In this document: in pieces, positions 26,335 to 35,592 of the stretch
Layout: each line of letters begins with the position of its first letter
How positions within the stretch are numbered: position 1 is the stretch's first letter
Source: Clostridiales bacterium
Lineage (GTDB): Bacteria; Bacillota; Clostridia; Lachnospirales; Lachnospiraceae
Direction: 5' to 3'
Length of the DNA stretch: 64,000 nt
Assembly: GCA_021204025.1 (NCBI GenBank)
Contig: JAJQAC010000019.1
Coordinates: 1-64,000, forward strand
Made by a program: the position numbers and the translations under genes
The notes under the pieces: generated by a model
Told to the model about the DNA's origin: nothing
The model's input: the letters and a program-made list of their open reading frames with translations, nothing else
Databases searched by the model: none

Positions 26335-26390
26335 CAGCAGGAAAGCCCGGAGATATGCTAAGGCGGTATCCGGGCTTTCCTGCTGTTCGC
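26335..26390. terminator. Bidirectional terminator between convergent genes
   Basis: AGCAGGAAAGCCCGGA (26336-26351) pairs perfectly with TCCGGGCTTTCCTGCT (26369-26384). It lies between the Fe-S gene and the convergent hydrolase gene and may serve both. Confidence 0.8.
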
Positions 26391-26435
26391 AGGATCAGGC
26401 AGGGAAATTGAAAGAGATTCCGCTTACAGAAAAAA

Positions 26436-27575
26436 TTATCTGGTGAGTACCTGTTCAAACAGCCAGTCCCTGAGTACACGGATCTTATAAGGATGGTCAA
26501 AGGAATACATATGCTCATTCCCCTCAAAGCCGTTCATATCATCAGGAAGCACGCTTCCTTTTTCCCAGCTGATAAAGTTTGCAGAATATCCCTGTGCGAT
26601 TATGTCGGTAATACTTTGTGAGATTACGTCCTCGGAGTCTTTGGCGTTGAGGACAGAGCTGCCGTAACTGACACCGTCTGCGTCGAACATATCGATCACA
26701 TTCTGCATTCCTGTGGAGGCTTTTTCATCGCCCTCTGCGGCGAAATAAAAGAATGTTTGTCCTTCTAACGGAGCCAGGATGTCGGTGCTCCATTGCCCGT
26801 CCACATACAGGCTGGCCGCAAAGAGATCCGGATAGGTTCCGTTCAGATAGAGAGCGGTCATGCAGCCCATGGACTGTCCTGTGATATAGATGCGGTTTTC
26901 ATCGATGCGGTAGGTTTCCTGTACTGAGGTCAGGAGATGGAGCAGCGCATCCACGTATTCACTGGCAGTCCCTTCTCCGACGAGGATATTTTCAGGAAAT
27001 TCCGGAGCAATGACAAACGAGGGATGTTTTTGCTGATCCTCATCTGTGACCCAGACTAGAGCGCCGTATCCCTGAGTGAGAGCAGCGGTAGTTTCTTTGC
27101 CGACGACGCTGGAATCAGTGATAAATAAGACCAGAGGATATTCCTGAGATTCGTCGTATTCGTCCGGGATAAAGAAATTGTAGGCAAAGGATTTTCCGGT
27201 TATTTCATCGGTATAATCGATCTGTTCAAATTTTTCCTGTGTTTCTGCTAAAAGAGCGTTTAAATCCTCATCCGAGCTTTTGTCGATCATGCCACCGCCA
27301 TTTCCCTGCCGGAAGCCGCCGCCGTTTTGTCTGTCAGGACCTTCGTGTCCCTGTTCGGATGATCCGTCCGGCGCGCCGGCGCCTTTATCCGGTCTGCCAT
27401 CTGCCTGCGGACCGTTTCCCGGCAGAAAATTTTCAGATAGGGATTCTTCTGTAATTTCCGTTTCCTGAATTGTCTCTGTCTGCGTTGTTTCGATTGAGTT
27501 CTGAGATGACTGACCGGAACAGCCGGCAAGGAGAACCGCGGTCAGTGAAAGAGCGATGATTTTTTTGATTTTCAT
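26436..27575 (-). CDS. Secreted lipoprotein alpha/beta hydrolase (esterase-like)
   Basis: A 379-residue lipoprotein. The signal ends in LLAGC. A Gly/Asp/Pro-rich linker spans about residues 45-95. The hydrolase domain has a nucleophile elbow ITGQSMGCMTALYLNG and a likely catalytic His in HMYSFDHPYK near the C-terminus. The layout fits PHB-depolymerase/feruloyl-esterase-like hydrolases anchored on the outer face of the membrane. The substrate is unknown. Ribosome site GGAGG precedes the start at 27575. Confidence 0.8.
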   Translation of the reverse strand: MKIKKIIALSLTAVLLAGCSGQSSQNSIETTQTETIQETEITEESLSENFLPGNGPQADGRPDKGAGAPDGSSEQGHEGPDRQNGGGFRQGNGGGMIDKSSDEDLNALLAETQEKFEQIDYTDEITGKSFAYNFFIPDEYDESQEYPLVLFITDSSVVGKETTAALTQGYGALVWVTDEDQQKHPSFVIAPEFPENILVGEGTASEYVDALLHLLTSVQETYRIDENRIYITGQSMGCMTALYLNGTYPDLFAASLYVDGQWSTDILAPLEGQTFFYFAAEGDEKASTGMQNVIDMFDADGVSYGSSVLNAKDSEDVISQSITDIIAQGYSANFISWEKGSVLPDDMNGFEGNEHMYSFDHPYKIRVLRDWLFEQVLTR

Positions 27576-27889
27576 GGTGATACCTCCTGGTTTTCTTTTT
27601 TATTGCAGGTTTGAAATCCGATTATGCGGGAATTCCCTGTCTTCATGCTTTTGAATATTTTCCTGCGTTATTTTCCTGCATTTTGATTTATAAAAATGGC
27701 ACAAACCGTAGACTTATGATATAATGAGCCTGTATGCTGTAAATAAGCGATAATCGGTTTATCCATGCGAAGTATAGCACAAAATCAGGGCAGTAAAAAA
27801 GAAATTTCTGAATTTTCACAGAATCTTCTTATTTTCATGAACAAAAATTGCTTTTTTTTCATTTTTAGTCCAGTTAAGGAGGATAATCT
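27576..27889. promoter_or_regulatory. Divergent intergenic region with a probable plus-strand promoter
   Basis: This 314-base gap separates two divergent genes for secreted proteins. A plus-strand TATAAT with an extended TATG lies at 27720-27725; its -35 box is poor (ATGGCA). The remainder is AT-rich without a recognisable gene. AAGGAGG before 27890 is the ribosome site of the next gene. Confidence 0.4.
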
Positions 27890-29020
27890 ATGAACCATAG
27901 GTATTTCAAATCAGCTATGTTGTCAGCCGTGATCTCGGCAATGTTCAGTATTTCCGCATTTGCGTCCATCGAAATCACGACCGTGGACGTGCAGGCGGTT
28001 CCGAGCAGTGAAGAAATTGTTTCCGGGAGCTGTGAACCTCCGGAGTTCTACAGTGACAGTGTGATGTATTCCATATCCGCGGAGGATGTTTCGTCATCGG
28101 ACAATGAGAATCCCAAGAAAGAGCGGACTTATGAGATCCGCCTGGATGCCAATGATGGCTATGTGTTCCCCAAGGAGACCAATGTCACGGTCAACGTGAC
28201 CGGCGTAAACAGCATCACCAAAAAAGACACAGAAGATGAATCTACTTTTATCATCCGGGTAAAAGCATATCCTTATTATCAGTGGCCGGAAGTAGAGGAC
28301 GTATCAGAGGATGAAAAGAAAATCAAATGGGACAAGGGAAATGCCTCCAAATGGGAATATGTCGTGGAGTGGGAGGATACCAGCGGCAATGAGAAGTCAA
28401 AACACGGGACGACCACAAATAATTATATTAACGTCAGTTCCTATAATAAAGAATATACCGGCAGCAACAGTAACCGCCAGGATGCGCAGGTAACCGGGTT
28501 CTCTGTCCGGGCGATTGGCAATGCGGGAAGCAATTCGAATGTCGTAGACGGAGTGTGGTCCGGCAGCGCGGATACCAGCGAGTATGAGGATAATTACAGC
28601 ACCTGGCAGGATGCGTTTGAAGATTCCGGTACTGTCAGTACACAGACATCAGGGAGTACAGCAACAGCTGCATTGCCTTCCTATGTGGTTACCGGTACCT
28701 GGATCAGTGACAGCGAGGGACGATGGAGCTTCATCGATGTCAACGGGCACCGGTATGTGGGAGAGTGGGCTGCCGTAGATAATTCGCTGTATGCGAATAC
28801 CGCAGCCGGGCAGCCGCTGTATCAGTGGTTTTTCTTTGATTCAGATGGGTATATGTTTACCGGATGGTATCAGGATGAGACCACCGGTTACTGGTATTAT
28901 CTTCAGGAAGACAGTGACGGGCAGCGGGGACGCATGGTAACCGGAAGTTATACGATTGATGGGACAACCTACAATTTCAGTGATGTGTCAGACGGGTACC
29001 GGGGGCATCTGATTCAGTGA
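27890..29020 (+). CDS. Secreted protein with choline-binding-like wall repeats
   Basis: A 376-residue exported protein. A signal peptide ends near AFAS (residue 25). The middle (about 30-230) is a Ser/Asp/Glu-rich region with a fibronectin-like feel (WEYVVEWEDTSGNEKS). The C-terminal 110 residues contain aromatic glycine repeats of the cell-wall/choline-binding type (GRWSFIDVNGHRYVGEW, FDSDGYMFTGWYQDE, GYWYYLQEDSDGQRG). Likely attached non-covalently to the cell wall. The exact function is unknown. Confidence 0.75.
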   Translation: MNHRYFKSAMLSAVISAMFSISAFASIEITTVDVQAVPSSEEIVSGSCEPPEFYSDSVMYSISAEDVSSSDNENPKKERTYEIRLDANDGYVFPKETNVTVNVTGVNSITKKDTEDESTFIIRVKAYPYYQWPEVEDVSEDEKKIKWDKGNASKWEYVVEWEDTSGNEKSKHGTTTNNYINVSSYNKEYTGSNSNRQDAQVTGFSVRAIGNAGSNSNVVDGVWSGSADTSEYEDNYSTWQDAFEDSGTVSTQTSGSTATAALPSYVVTGTWISDSEGRWSFIDVNGHRYVGEWAAVDNSLYANTAAGQPLYQWFFFDSDGYMFTGWYQDETTGYWYYLQEDSDGQRGRMVTGSYTIDGTTYNFSDVSDGYRGHLIQ

Positions 29021-29029
29021 AGATTGCTA

Positions 29030-29059
29030 TTGACAAAGAGACGTTTTTCAGCCTATAAT
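29030..29059 (+). promoter_or_regulatory. Promoter of the T-box operon
   Basis: TTGACA (29030-29035) and TATAAT (29054-29059), 18 bases apart, ten bases after the preceding gene. Transcription would start near 29066. Confidence 0.8.
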
Positions 29060-29065
29060 TGCTTT

Positions 29066-29376
29066 ATCTGTTAATAAGAGAAAAACCTGTGAGGAAGAAT
29101 AGTAACCGGCGAAGGTCAGGCCGCAGAGAGTCCCGGATGGTGGAATCGGGGCGCCAGGATCACCGGTGAATGGACTTCTGAGGGCGACTTTGAAGGGAAG
29201 GGTATATTTTCCTGGTAGAGGCCGACGGGAACCCCACCCGTTATCCATCGGGGCGCGTATGATAGTACGTGTAGTGAGCGGATGTCTTTCAAAGAGACGT
29301 CAATTTGGGTGGTACCGCAGAAGTGAAGTATATGCTTTTGTCCCATTGTATTGTGGGGCAGAGGCATTTTTTATTT
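29066..29376 (+). promoter_or_regulatory. T-box leader, tryptophan specifier
   Basis: The T-box core TGGGTGGTACCGCAG is at 29306-29320. Stem I shows AGTA on its 5' side and GAA followed by TGG at 29171-29173 on the 3' side, the normal specifier position; TGG is the Trp codon. A terminator stem (TGCTTTTGTCCCA against GTGGGGCAGAGGCA) with a T-run ends near 29376. Uncharged tRNA-Trp should allow read-through into the transporter genes. Confidence 0.9.
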
Positions 29377-29454
29377 CACAGGAAAGTGCGTCCGATGATC
29401 GCTAAAGCGATCTCGTTCCTCTGCCCGCAATCAGCAAAATGAAAAGGAGAGATC

Positions 29455-30552
29455 ATGATGAAAATGAAAATGAGTCTGAAAAAATTAATGGCAATCGGCG
29501 CAGCCTCTACACTGGCATTATCCGTAACAGCCTGTTCCTCCACATCTACTACGGCGACGACAGCGGCTGAGACGCAATCCGCTGCGGCTGAGACCACTGC
29601 TTCCGCGGAAGAAACTTCAGCAGAAGCTGTTTCCGAAGAGACATCTGATACTGCGGAATATCAGATTGCGATTGTAAAACAGCTTGATCATGCCTCGCTC
29701 GATGAGATCACAAATGCAATCGAGGCGGAACTGGATGCGATTGCGGCAGATAAGAATGTCACGATCCATTACACTACCTACTCCGGTCAGAATGACCAGA
29801 CGACATTAAAGCAGATCGGCGACCAGGCGATCGCAGACGGTGTGGATGCGGTGATTCCGGTAGCAACGCTGGCGGCGCAGGTTATGACGGTATGTGCGGA
29901 GGAGACTGAGACGCCGGTAGTATACGCCGCGATCTCGGATCCGGAGGCGGCTGATCTTACCGGTATCAGCTACGTTACCGGCACCAGCGACGCGCTGAAT
30001 ACCGGTTTCATTCTTGATATGATGACGGCGGTAGACGAGGATATCCAGTCAGTTGGCCTGCTTTATTCGTTATCCTAAGCCAATTCGGCTACGCCAATCG
30101 CGGACGCGAAGACTTATCTGGATGCGGCAGGCATCACTTATACTGAGCAGACAGCGAATACCAACGATGAAGTAATTACAGCGGTTTCCGCACTGATCGC
30201 AGACGGCGTAGACGCCATCTTTACTCCCACTGATAACGTAATCATGGCTGCAGAACTGGCGGTCTACGAGAGCCTCAAGGAGGCAGGTATCCCTCATTAC
30301 ACCGGCGCGGATTCCTTTGTGCGGAATGGTGCTTTCGCTACCTGCGGCGTGAATTATACCGATCTGGGCGCAAAGACAGCGGATCTGGCCTACAGAGCGA
30401 TTACGGAGGGCATGGAAGGAATGGATGATTATTACCTGATGGATGGCGGGATTATCACAGTGAACACTGAGACAGCCGAAGCGCTTGGTCTGGATTACTC
30501 CGTCTATTCGGATATGGGCGAACTGGTCGAGGTGATCACGACAGAGGAGTAA
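29455..30552 (+). pseudogene. trpX: trpX-like substrate-binding lipoprotein, interrupted by an in-frame stop
   Basis: ABC substrate-binding protein (TrpX/ABC_sub_bind family), signal peptide ending SVTAC. The frame stops at TAA (30076-30078) after GLLYSLS, then continues in the same frame (ANSATPIADAKTYLDAAG) to 30552. The two parts together give a full-length protein of about 365 residues. The normal residue at the break is probably Glu (GAA), so a single G-to-T change would explain it. The gene is probably inactive unless the stop is read through or is a sequencing error. The permease and ATPase genes downstream are intact. Confidence 0.85.
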
Positions 30553-30578
30553 ATCCTGTTTTATAGGAAAATACGTCC

Positions 30579-30612
30579 TGTGGAACAAAAAGTCTCCGGC
30601 GGGCGCCGATGC
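30579..30612. repeat. Intergenic repeat element, module A
   Basis: AAAAAGTCTCCGGCGG and TGCGGCG match the element at 11950-11985 closely. It lies between the binding-protein and permease genes. Confidence 0.4.
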
Positions 30613-30652
30613 GGCGTACCATTGTATAGGAATATTAATTAGGAGGTATCCC

Positions 30653-31672
30653 GTGTTTTATATTTCGCAGACAGCTCTGGAACTTGGTTTCCTCTATGCG
30701 CTGGTGCCGCTGGCGCTTTTCCTGAGTTACCGTATTCTTGATATTGCTGATATGACGACTGACGGCTGCTTTGTGCTTGGCACAGCCGTATCGATGAGCC
30801 TGGCGGCGTCGGGTCATCCCTTTCTGGCAATCCCGGCGGCCATGCTCGCCGGTGTCTGCGCCGGATTTGTGACCGCCTTTTTGCAGACGCGTCTGGGCGT
30901 TCCGTCGATCCTGGCCGGCATCGTCACCAATATGGGACTTTACACGGTCAACCTGATGGCGATGGGCTGGAGTTCGAATATCAGCCTGCTCAAGACAGCG
31001 ACAATTTTTACGATCTTTCATGCGACGGGGATCGGCGGACAGTGGTATGAGGCTCTGCTGGCCGGTTTCGTCACGATTGCGGCGGGAGTCCTCCTGGTGC
31101 TCTTTCTGGGCACGCGGCTGGGGCTTTCCATTCGCGCGACCGGCAATAATATCGATATGGTGCGGGCGTCGTCCATCAATCCCGCGTTCACCATCACAGT
31201 CGGCCTGTGTGTGTCCAACTCCTTGACGGCGCTGTCCGGCGCTATGGTCGGACAGTATCAGAATACAGCTGATATTAATGCCGGTACCGGTATCGTTGTC
31301 ATCGGGCTTGCCTGTCTGATCATCGGCGAGACAGTGCTTGGGCGGCGGTCCATGCTTCGCGGCGTCATCGCGGCCATTCTTGGTTCCGTTATCTATCGTT
31401 TCATCTACGCCTATGTCCTGTATACCAAAATTATGCCGGTACAGGCGTTAAAGCTGGTGACTGCTGTGATCGTGGCGCTGGCGATTGCCTTTCCGACCAT
31501 ACGGGCATGGGTGCAGTTCCAGAAACGCAAGATGGCTGCTCCGAGAAGGTCGATTCCCAGAACCGCGGTGTATGCAGAAGATATAGCGAAGCCACTGGAA
31601 AAGACAGAGACTGCTGACCAGGTGGCAGATGTCGCAGCAGAGATATCTCCGTCAGAAAAGGAGGCGAACTGA
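30653..31672 (+). CDS. trpY: Tryptophan ABC transporter permease (TrpY-like)
   Basis: A 339-residue permease with about eight hydrophobic segments, starting at GTG 30653 after AGGAGG. Early residues resemble the branched-chain-type permease family used by TrpXYZ (YRILDIADMTTDGCFVLG, PSILAGIVTNMGLYTVNLM). T-box control with a Trp specifier supports tryptophan (or a precursor) as substrate. The C-terminal 60 residues are hydrophilic. Confidence 0.85.
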   Translation: MFYISQTALELGFLYALVPLALFLSYRILDIADMTTDGCFVLGTAVSMSLAASGHPFLAIPAAMLAGVCAGFVTAFLQTRLGVPSILAGIVTNMGLYTVNLMAMGWSSNISLLKTATIFTIFHATGIGGQWYEALLAGFVTIAAGVLLVLFLGTRLGLSIRATGNNIDMVRASSINPAFTITVGLCVSNSLTALSGAMVGQYQNTADINAGTGIVVIGLACLIIGETVLGRRSMLRGVIAAILGSVIYRFIYAYVLYTKIMPVQALKLVTAVIVALAIAFPTIRAWVQFQKRKMAAPRRSIPRTAVYAEDIAKPLEKTETADQVADVAAEISPSEKEAN

Positions 31673-31674
31673 GT

Positions 31675-32475
31675 ATGCTTGATATTATCTCGATTTCAAA
31701 AACCTTCAATCCCGGTACGATCAATGCCAAAACCGCGGTTTCCGGTCTCTCTCTTCATCTCGACAGGGGAGATTTCGTGACGATCATTGGGTCTAATGGG
31801 GCAGGTAAATCCACGCTGTTTAACGCGATTGCCGGCGCCTTTTATGTGGATGACGGAGCGATCCTTCTGGATGGTCTGGATATTACCTTTGTCCCCGAAC
31901 ACCGCCGCAGCCGCGTGATCGGCCGGCTGTTTCAGGATCCGTTAAAGGGCACAGCTCCCGGAATGACGATCGAGGAGAATCTGGCGCTTGCTTTCCTGCG
32001 TTCGAGCGAAAACTCACATCCGTTCTCGCGGATTTCCAGAAAGGACAAGGATTTATTCCGTGAGAGGCTGTCTCTGCTTGGCATGGGACTGGAAGACCGG
32101 ATGAAACAGCCGGTAGGACTGCTCTCGGGAGGACAGCGCCAGGCGCTGACTCTGCTGATGGCGACGCTTGTCACGCCGAAGATTTTGTTATTGGATGAAC
32201 ACACCGCGGCCCTCGATCCGGCAACCGCCGACAAGGTACTCGAACTGACGCGGGAGATCGTTGCCGGAGAAGATATCACCTGTCTGATGATTACCCATAA
32301 TATGAAACAGGCGCTTGAGCTGGGCAACCGGACATTGATGATGGCCGACGGCAACATCGTCCTGGATGTGGGCGGCGAAGAACGCAGCCGCATGGGTGTA
32401 GAGGATCTGATCGCCCGCTTTAAGATCGGAGCTGGGAAAGAACTCGACAATGACCGGATCCTGCTGTCTACATGA
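31675..32475 (+). CDS. trpZ: Tryptophan ABC transporter ATPase (TrpZ-like)
   Basis: A 266-residue ATPase, with Walker A GSNGAGKST, signature LLSGGQRQALTLLMA and Walker B ILLLDEHTAALDPAT. It starts two bases after the permease stop. It should power the permease. It is the last gene of the T-box operon. Confidence 0.88.
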   Translation: MLDIISISKTFNPGTINAKTAVSGLSLHLDRGDFVTIIGSNGAGKSTLFNAIAGAFYVDDGAILLDGLDITFVPEHRRSRVIGRLFQDPLKGTAPGMTIEENLALAFLRSSENSHPFSRISRKDKDLFRERLSLLGMGLEDRMKQPVGLLSGGQRQALTLLMATLVTPKILLLDEHTAALDPATADKVLELTREIVAGEDITCLMITHNMKQALELGNRTLMMADGNIVLDVGGEERSRMGVEDLIARFKIGAGKELDNDRILLST

Positions 32476-32541
32476 CGGAATATTCTGATCTTATAAACGA
32501 GCCATGGCGCAGAGAAAAGGAACTGTGTCATGGCTCAATTA

Positions 32542-32965
32542 TCATGCGCAAGGAGAAGCAAAACTTTTTAATATCAGCATGGTGTCATGCTTCGACACTT
32601 CAATCAGGTTGTAAGGCGCATTTCTCAGCGACCAGTCAAATAACGTACCGCGGCAGACTCTGAGAATCGTAGCGGAAATTTCTTCCGCGGTATATTGATC
32701 TGAGAAAACCTTTTCGTTGATTCCTCTTTGCGCCAGATGATATAAAATTTTATTTAATTTCCGGTCGTCGGAAACATATTTTCCACTGGTATTTAAGTGA
32801 GTTTCCATGACTTTAATGAAAACTTTACTGCCGATTTCCACCGCTCCGCTTACCTGCAGATCGATAATATCCATGATGCAGATGCATACATCTTTTGACA
32901 GGTCTAAGTCATCCAGCCATCCGTCAAACTCCAGGTATTTTTCCATCAGAACCTCTTCTTTTATT
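32542..32965 (-). pseudogene. C-terminal fragment of a TetR-family regulator
   Basis: The frame reads as the ligand-binding half of a TetR regulator (KVFIKVMETHLNTSGKY, SDQYTAEEISATILRVCRGT, LFDWSLRN) but the N-terminal helix-turn-helix is absent. The frame runs on upstream into unrelated residues where the neighbouring enoate reductase fragment begins. It cannot bind DNA and is a remnant. Confidence 0.75.
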
Positions 32966-33436
32966 GATGGCGATAACGTAATCGAGGCCTGCCAGTATCT
33001 GTTAAAGGAAAAAGAGGCGGGGCAGACGAACGTCATTATCGGCGGCGAACTTACAGGCGTCGAGATCGCTTACGATCTGGTCAACCACGGAAAGAAAGTG
33101 GCGATTCTCGAAATGAAGGATACGATCCTCGAAGGAAAATTCTTATCAGAAGCCAATTCCAATATGTTAAGACAGATTATCAAAGATTACGATATCCCGG
33201 TATATACGGGCGCGTCTGTGAAACTGATCAACGAGAACGGCGTGGAATTCGAGTATCAGGGCGAGACAAGGGTTGTCGCGGCCGATACCGTGATTACAGC
33301 GACCGGTTACATCTCACAGGTGACCATTCCGGATGGTTTGAAGGATCTGCCCGGTGTGCATATCATTGGCGACGCAAATAAAGTGGGCAACTCTTTTTCG
33401 TCGTATGCAGAGCCGGGTAAGAATTTTTGCGGCTAA
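32966..33436 (+). pseudogene. C-terminal fragment of a 2-enoate reductase-like flavoprotein
   Basis: About 156 residues of the NAD(P)H-binding end of an old-yellow-enzyme/2-enoate reductase: NVIIGGELTGVEIAYDLV, GKKVAILEMKDTI, then VITATGYISQ and VHIIGDANKVGN. The N-terminal FMN barrel and Fe-S domain (about 500 residues) are missing. It abuts the TetR fragment head to head, so one deletion removed the middle of a divergent pair. Note GGELTG in place of the usual GGGLTG. Confidence 0.8.
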
Positions 33437-33486
33437 TGTCGCACTTCGGGTCTGCGCTCGGCATCGGCCGGTGCTAAACGGTTGCA
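33436..33486. repeat. Intergenic repeat element, module B
   Basis: ATGTCGC, then a GC-rich spacer and GTGCTAAACGGTTGC. The order and spacing resemble the second half of the element at 11950-12075 (TTGCTAAACGTGTGC). Confidence 0.35.
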
Positions 33487-33548
33487 TGTATGATTCAAAA
33501 AATTCCAGAAAATAAAACAAATTACAGTTCGAGCATTACCGCATTATC

Positions 33549-33594
33549 TTCCTGCAGGTTTACAATGCACTTATTTTCTGATAAAATGCAGGAA
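33549..33594 (+). promoter_or_regulatory. Promoter of the HipA-like gene flanked by an inverted repeat
   Basis: TTTACA (33559-33564) and TAAAAT (33582-33587) are 17 bases apart. TTCCTGCA (33549-33556) and TGCAGGAA (33587-33594) flank them as an 8-bp inverted repeat, a layout suited to self-repression. Confidence 0.6.
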
Positions 33595-33667
33595 AAAGGA
33601 CTTCATAGTTACGGAAATCGGTGTTTGCCCAGGTGAGAAGGGTTATGGTAAACTCAGAGGTATAGGT

Positions 33668-35440
33668 ATGATGCAATATGACTTAATGCATAAGAATGAC
33701 AGATGCGGCAGTATTCTGTATGATGAAAATACAGGAAAGATTACCGATTATCATGATGCCGGAAATGGCTTATCTCCGTTCCTGGGAAACAGTAATTTAA
33801 AAAAGATCGCAAAATGGTGGGAGATGCGTGCGATACCGGCGTCCCGCGCTTCTTTGCGGGATATCTTAAAAAATGCCGGCTGTTTTACACCGGGAAATTT
33901 CCTTGCAAAAAATCTCGCACTCAGCATATCGGATACGTACTGGATCTGTCCATTCAATGCTCATTTATCTTATGAAGATGTAAAATTAACAAATTTTGCG
34001 ATTTTTCACGACAGGAAGATCCCTTATCATAACGCCACATCCTATGATCCGAACGCATCACTGGGCGGACAGATGGAAAAATACTGGGAGATCCGTGCGG
34101 GAAATCCGATATTAGTAAAAGTCAGCAGCCGCTATTTTGGACAGCAGTCTCTGAATGAAGTGTTTGCTTCCCGTATTCATGAAAGGCAGGATAACAGTAT
34201 TCCCTATGTAAAATATTATGCGTCGATTGAGGCGGATCATTCTGTTTCATGCAAATGCAATGCTTTTACTTCGGAAAACATAGAGTTTATTTCTGCTTAT
34301 GAGATCATGGAAAGCAGTAAGATACCAAATAGCATAGCATTAAACGATGCTTATACGAATCTCTGTGCGAAACAGGGAATCGATCGAGGGATGATGCAGG
34401 ACTTTATGGATTATCAGACACTGACCGATTTCATTATCAGCAATACCGATGAACATTTTCTGAACTTCGGAGTCCTGCGAAATCCGGATTCAATGGAGTT
34501 GATCGGTCCGGCGCCCATTTTTGACTCCGGGAACAGTATGTTTTACTCGGAAGAACGCAGAATTCCATATACCAGAGCGGGAATATTGGATAGAAAGATT
34601 ACCGGTTTTTACGAAAAAGAAGAAAAACTTTTAAAACGGGTACAAAACCGCAACATTGTAAAAGCCGATCTGCTCCCATCGCCGCAGGAAGTGAAGGAGT
34701 TTTATGCGCAGGCAACGCTTCCGGAATGGAAAGCGGATATCATCAGCCGGAATTATGCAATCAAATGCGAACTTTTCCGGGAATTTCAACACGGAAAAAC
34801 GATTTCATTTTATCAGGAAACACAGGCCGAGAGAGAGATTGTCCGGAAAGAAAAGATTAAAAATCCCGTATCTCAGAAATTTATCATGGTATGCGGACTT
34901 CCGGGGACCGGTAAAACAATCCAGGCAAATGAGTTACAGGAGGCATATGTGCGGCGTGGATACCGTTCGGTCATTGCGGAACAGTTTTATGATACGGATC
35001 GCGTCATCCATGATATGGCAGATATCCTGGATCGGAGACGAGTGTTAGACGCTTTACCGGCAATACCCGGCTATAAAAAGACAGTCACAATCATTGACCT
35101 GGATGATATCCGAAAAGAATTGTATGAAAAGGTTTCTGTGCTGCTGATTCGGGACGACCTTTTGTTCCTGATTGCAGAAGCACGTGTAAAGACAGCCTTA
35201 AAAAGTGGATGCACCGTGATCTATAAGGCTGACAACCTGACAAAAGGGAGCCGGGAACGGTTCTTAAATATTGCTCATGAGGTTGGAGTCACGGACAAAG
35301 AACTCCATATCATGCATGGGAATCCAGAGTATTCAGAAACCGGCATACCACAGAAACAGTTGGCTCAGATGGCAGAAGAGTTCCGGGAAAACTATCCTTC
35401 ATTCGACGAAGGGTGGACGGATCTTGTGGAACACGACTGA
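33668..35440 (+). CDS. HipA-like kinase fused to a P-loop (AAA_33/PNK-like) domain
   Basis: A 590-residue protein. Residues 1-390 show a HipA-type kinase plan: a Lys in NPILVKVSS (K151), a catalytic loop ISNTDEHFLNFG with D261 and N266 at HipA spacing, and a DFG-like Asp in PAPIFDSGNS (D286). Residues 400-590 hold a separate P-loop fold: Walker A GLPGTGKT (410-417), TIIDLDDIRKELY near 475, and CTVIYKADNLTKGSRERFL, which resembles nucleotide/polynucleotide kinases. HipA proteins phosphorylate proteins such as glutamyl-tRNA synthetase and cause growth arrest. No HipB-like gene is adjacent. I infer a toxin, stress or phage-defence role; the real target is unknown. Confidence 0.7.
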   Translation: MMQYDLMHKNDRCGSILYDENTGKITDYHDAGNGLSPFLGNSNLKKIAKWWEMRAIPASRASLRDILKNAGCFTPGNFLAKNLALSISDTYWICPFNAHLSYEDVKLTNFAIFHDRKIPYHNATSYDPNASLGGQMEKYWEIRAGNPILVKVSSRYFGQQSLNEVFASRIHERQDNSIPYVKYYASIEADHSVSCKCNAFTSENIEFISAYEIMESSKIPNSIALNDAYTNLCAKQGIDRGMMQDFMDYQTLTDFIISNTDEHFLNFGVLRNPDSMELIGPAPIFDSGNSMFYSEERRIPYTRAGILDRKITGFYEKEEKLLKRVQNRNIVKADLLPSPQEVKEFYAQATLPEWKADIISRNYAIKCELFREFQHGKTISFYQETQAEREIVRKEKIKNPVSQKFIMVCGLPGTGKTIQANELQEAYVRRGYRSVIAEQFYDTDRVIHDMADILDRRRVLDALPAIPGYKKTVTIIDLDDIRKELYEKVSVLLIRDDLLFLIAEARVKTALKSGCTVIYKADNLTKGSRERFLNIAHEVGVTDKELHIMHGNPEYSETGIPQKQLAQMAEEFRENYPSFDEGWTDLVEHD

Positions 35441-35525
35441 GAAAAGCTATCCATTTTTATCGCCAGAACAAATATTGATCTGCATTCTGTTTATCGTATC
35501 ATTAAGTGAATCAGACCCGGTAACA

Positions 35526-35572
35526 AAAAGCTCCGATGAGCCAGAAAAACCTGACTCTCCGGAGCTTTTGTA
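35526..35572 (+). terminator. Terminator after the HipA-like gene
   Basis: AAAAGCTCCG (35526-35535) pairs with CGGAGCTTTT (35560-35569) over a 24-base loop, followed by TG. Confidence 0.7.
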
Positions 35573-35592
35573 ATCGTGTTTTATGCATGCAT

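Noticed and set aside
30244-30552. Separate gene for the second half of the trpX-like protein
   Set aside because: It is in the same frame as 29455-30078 and continues the same protein after one stop codon; its ATG is internal and has no ribosome site.
32807-33436. One plus-strand gene for a 209-residue oxidoreductase
   Set aside because: The first 50 codons run antisense to the TetR fragment and do not match the flavoprotein; only the part after about 32966 is related.
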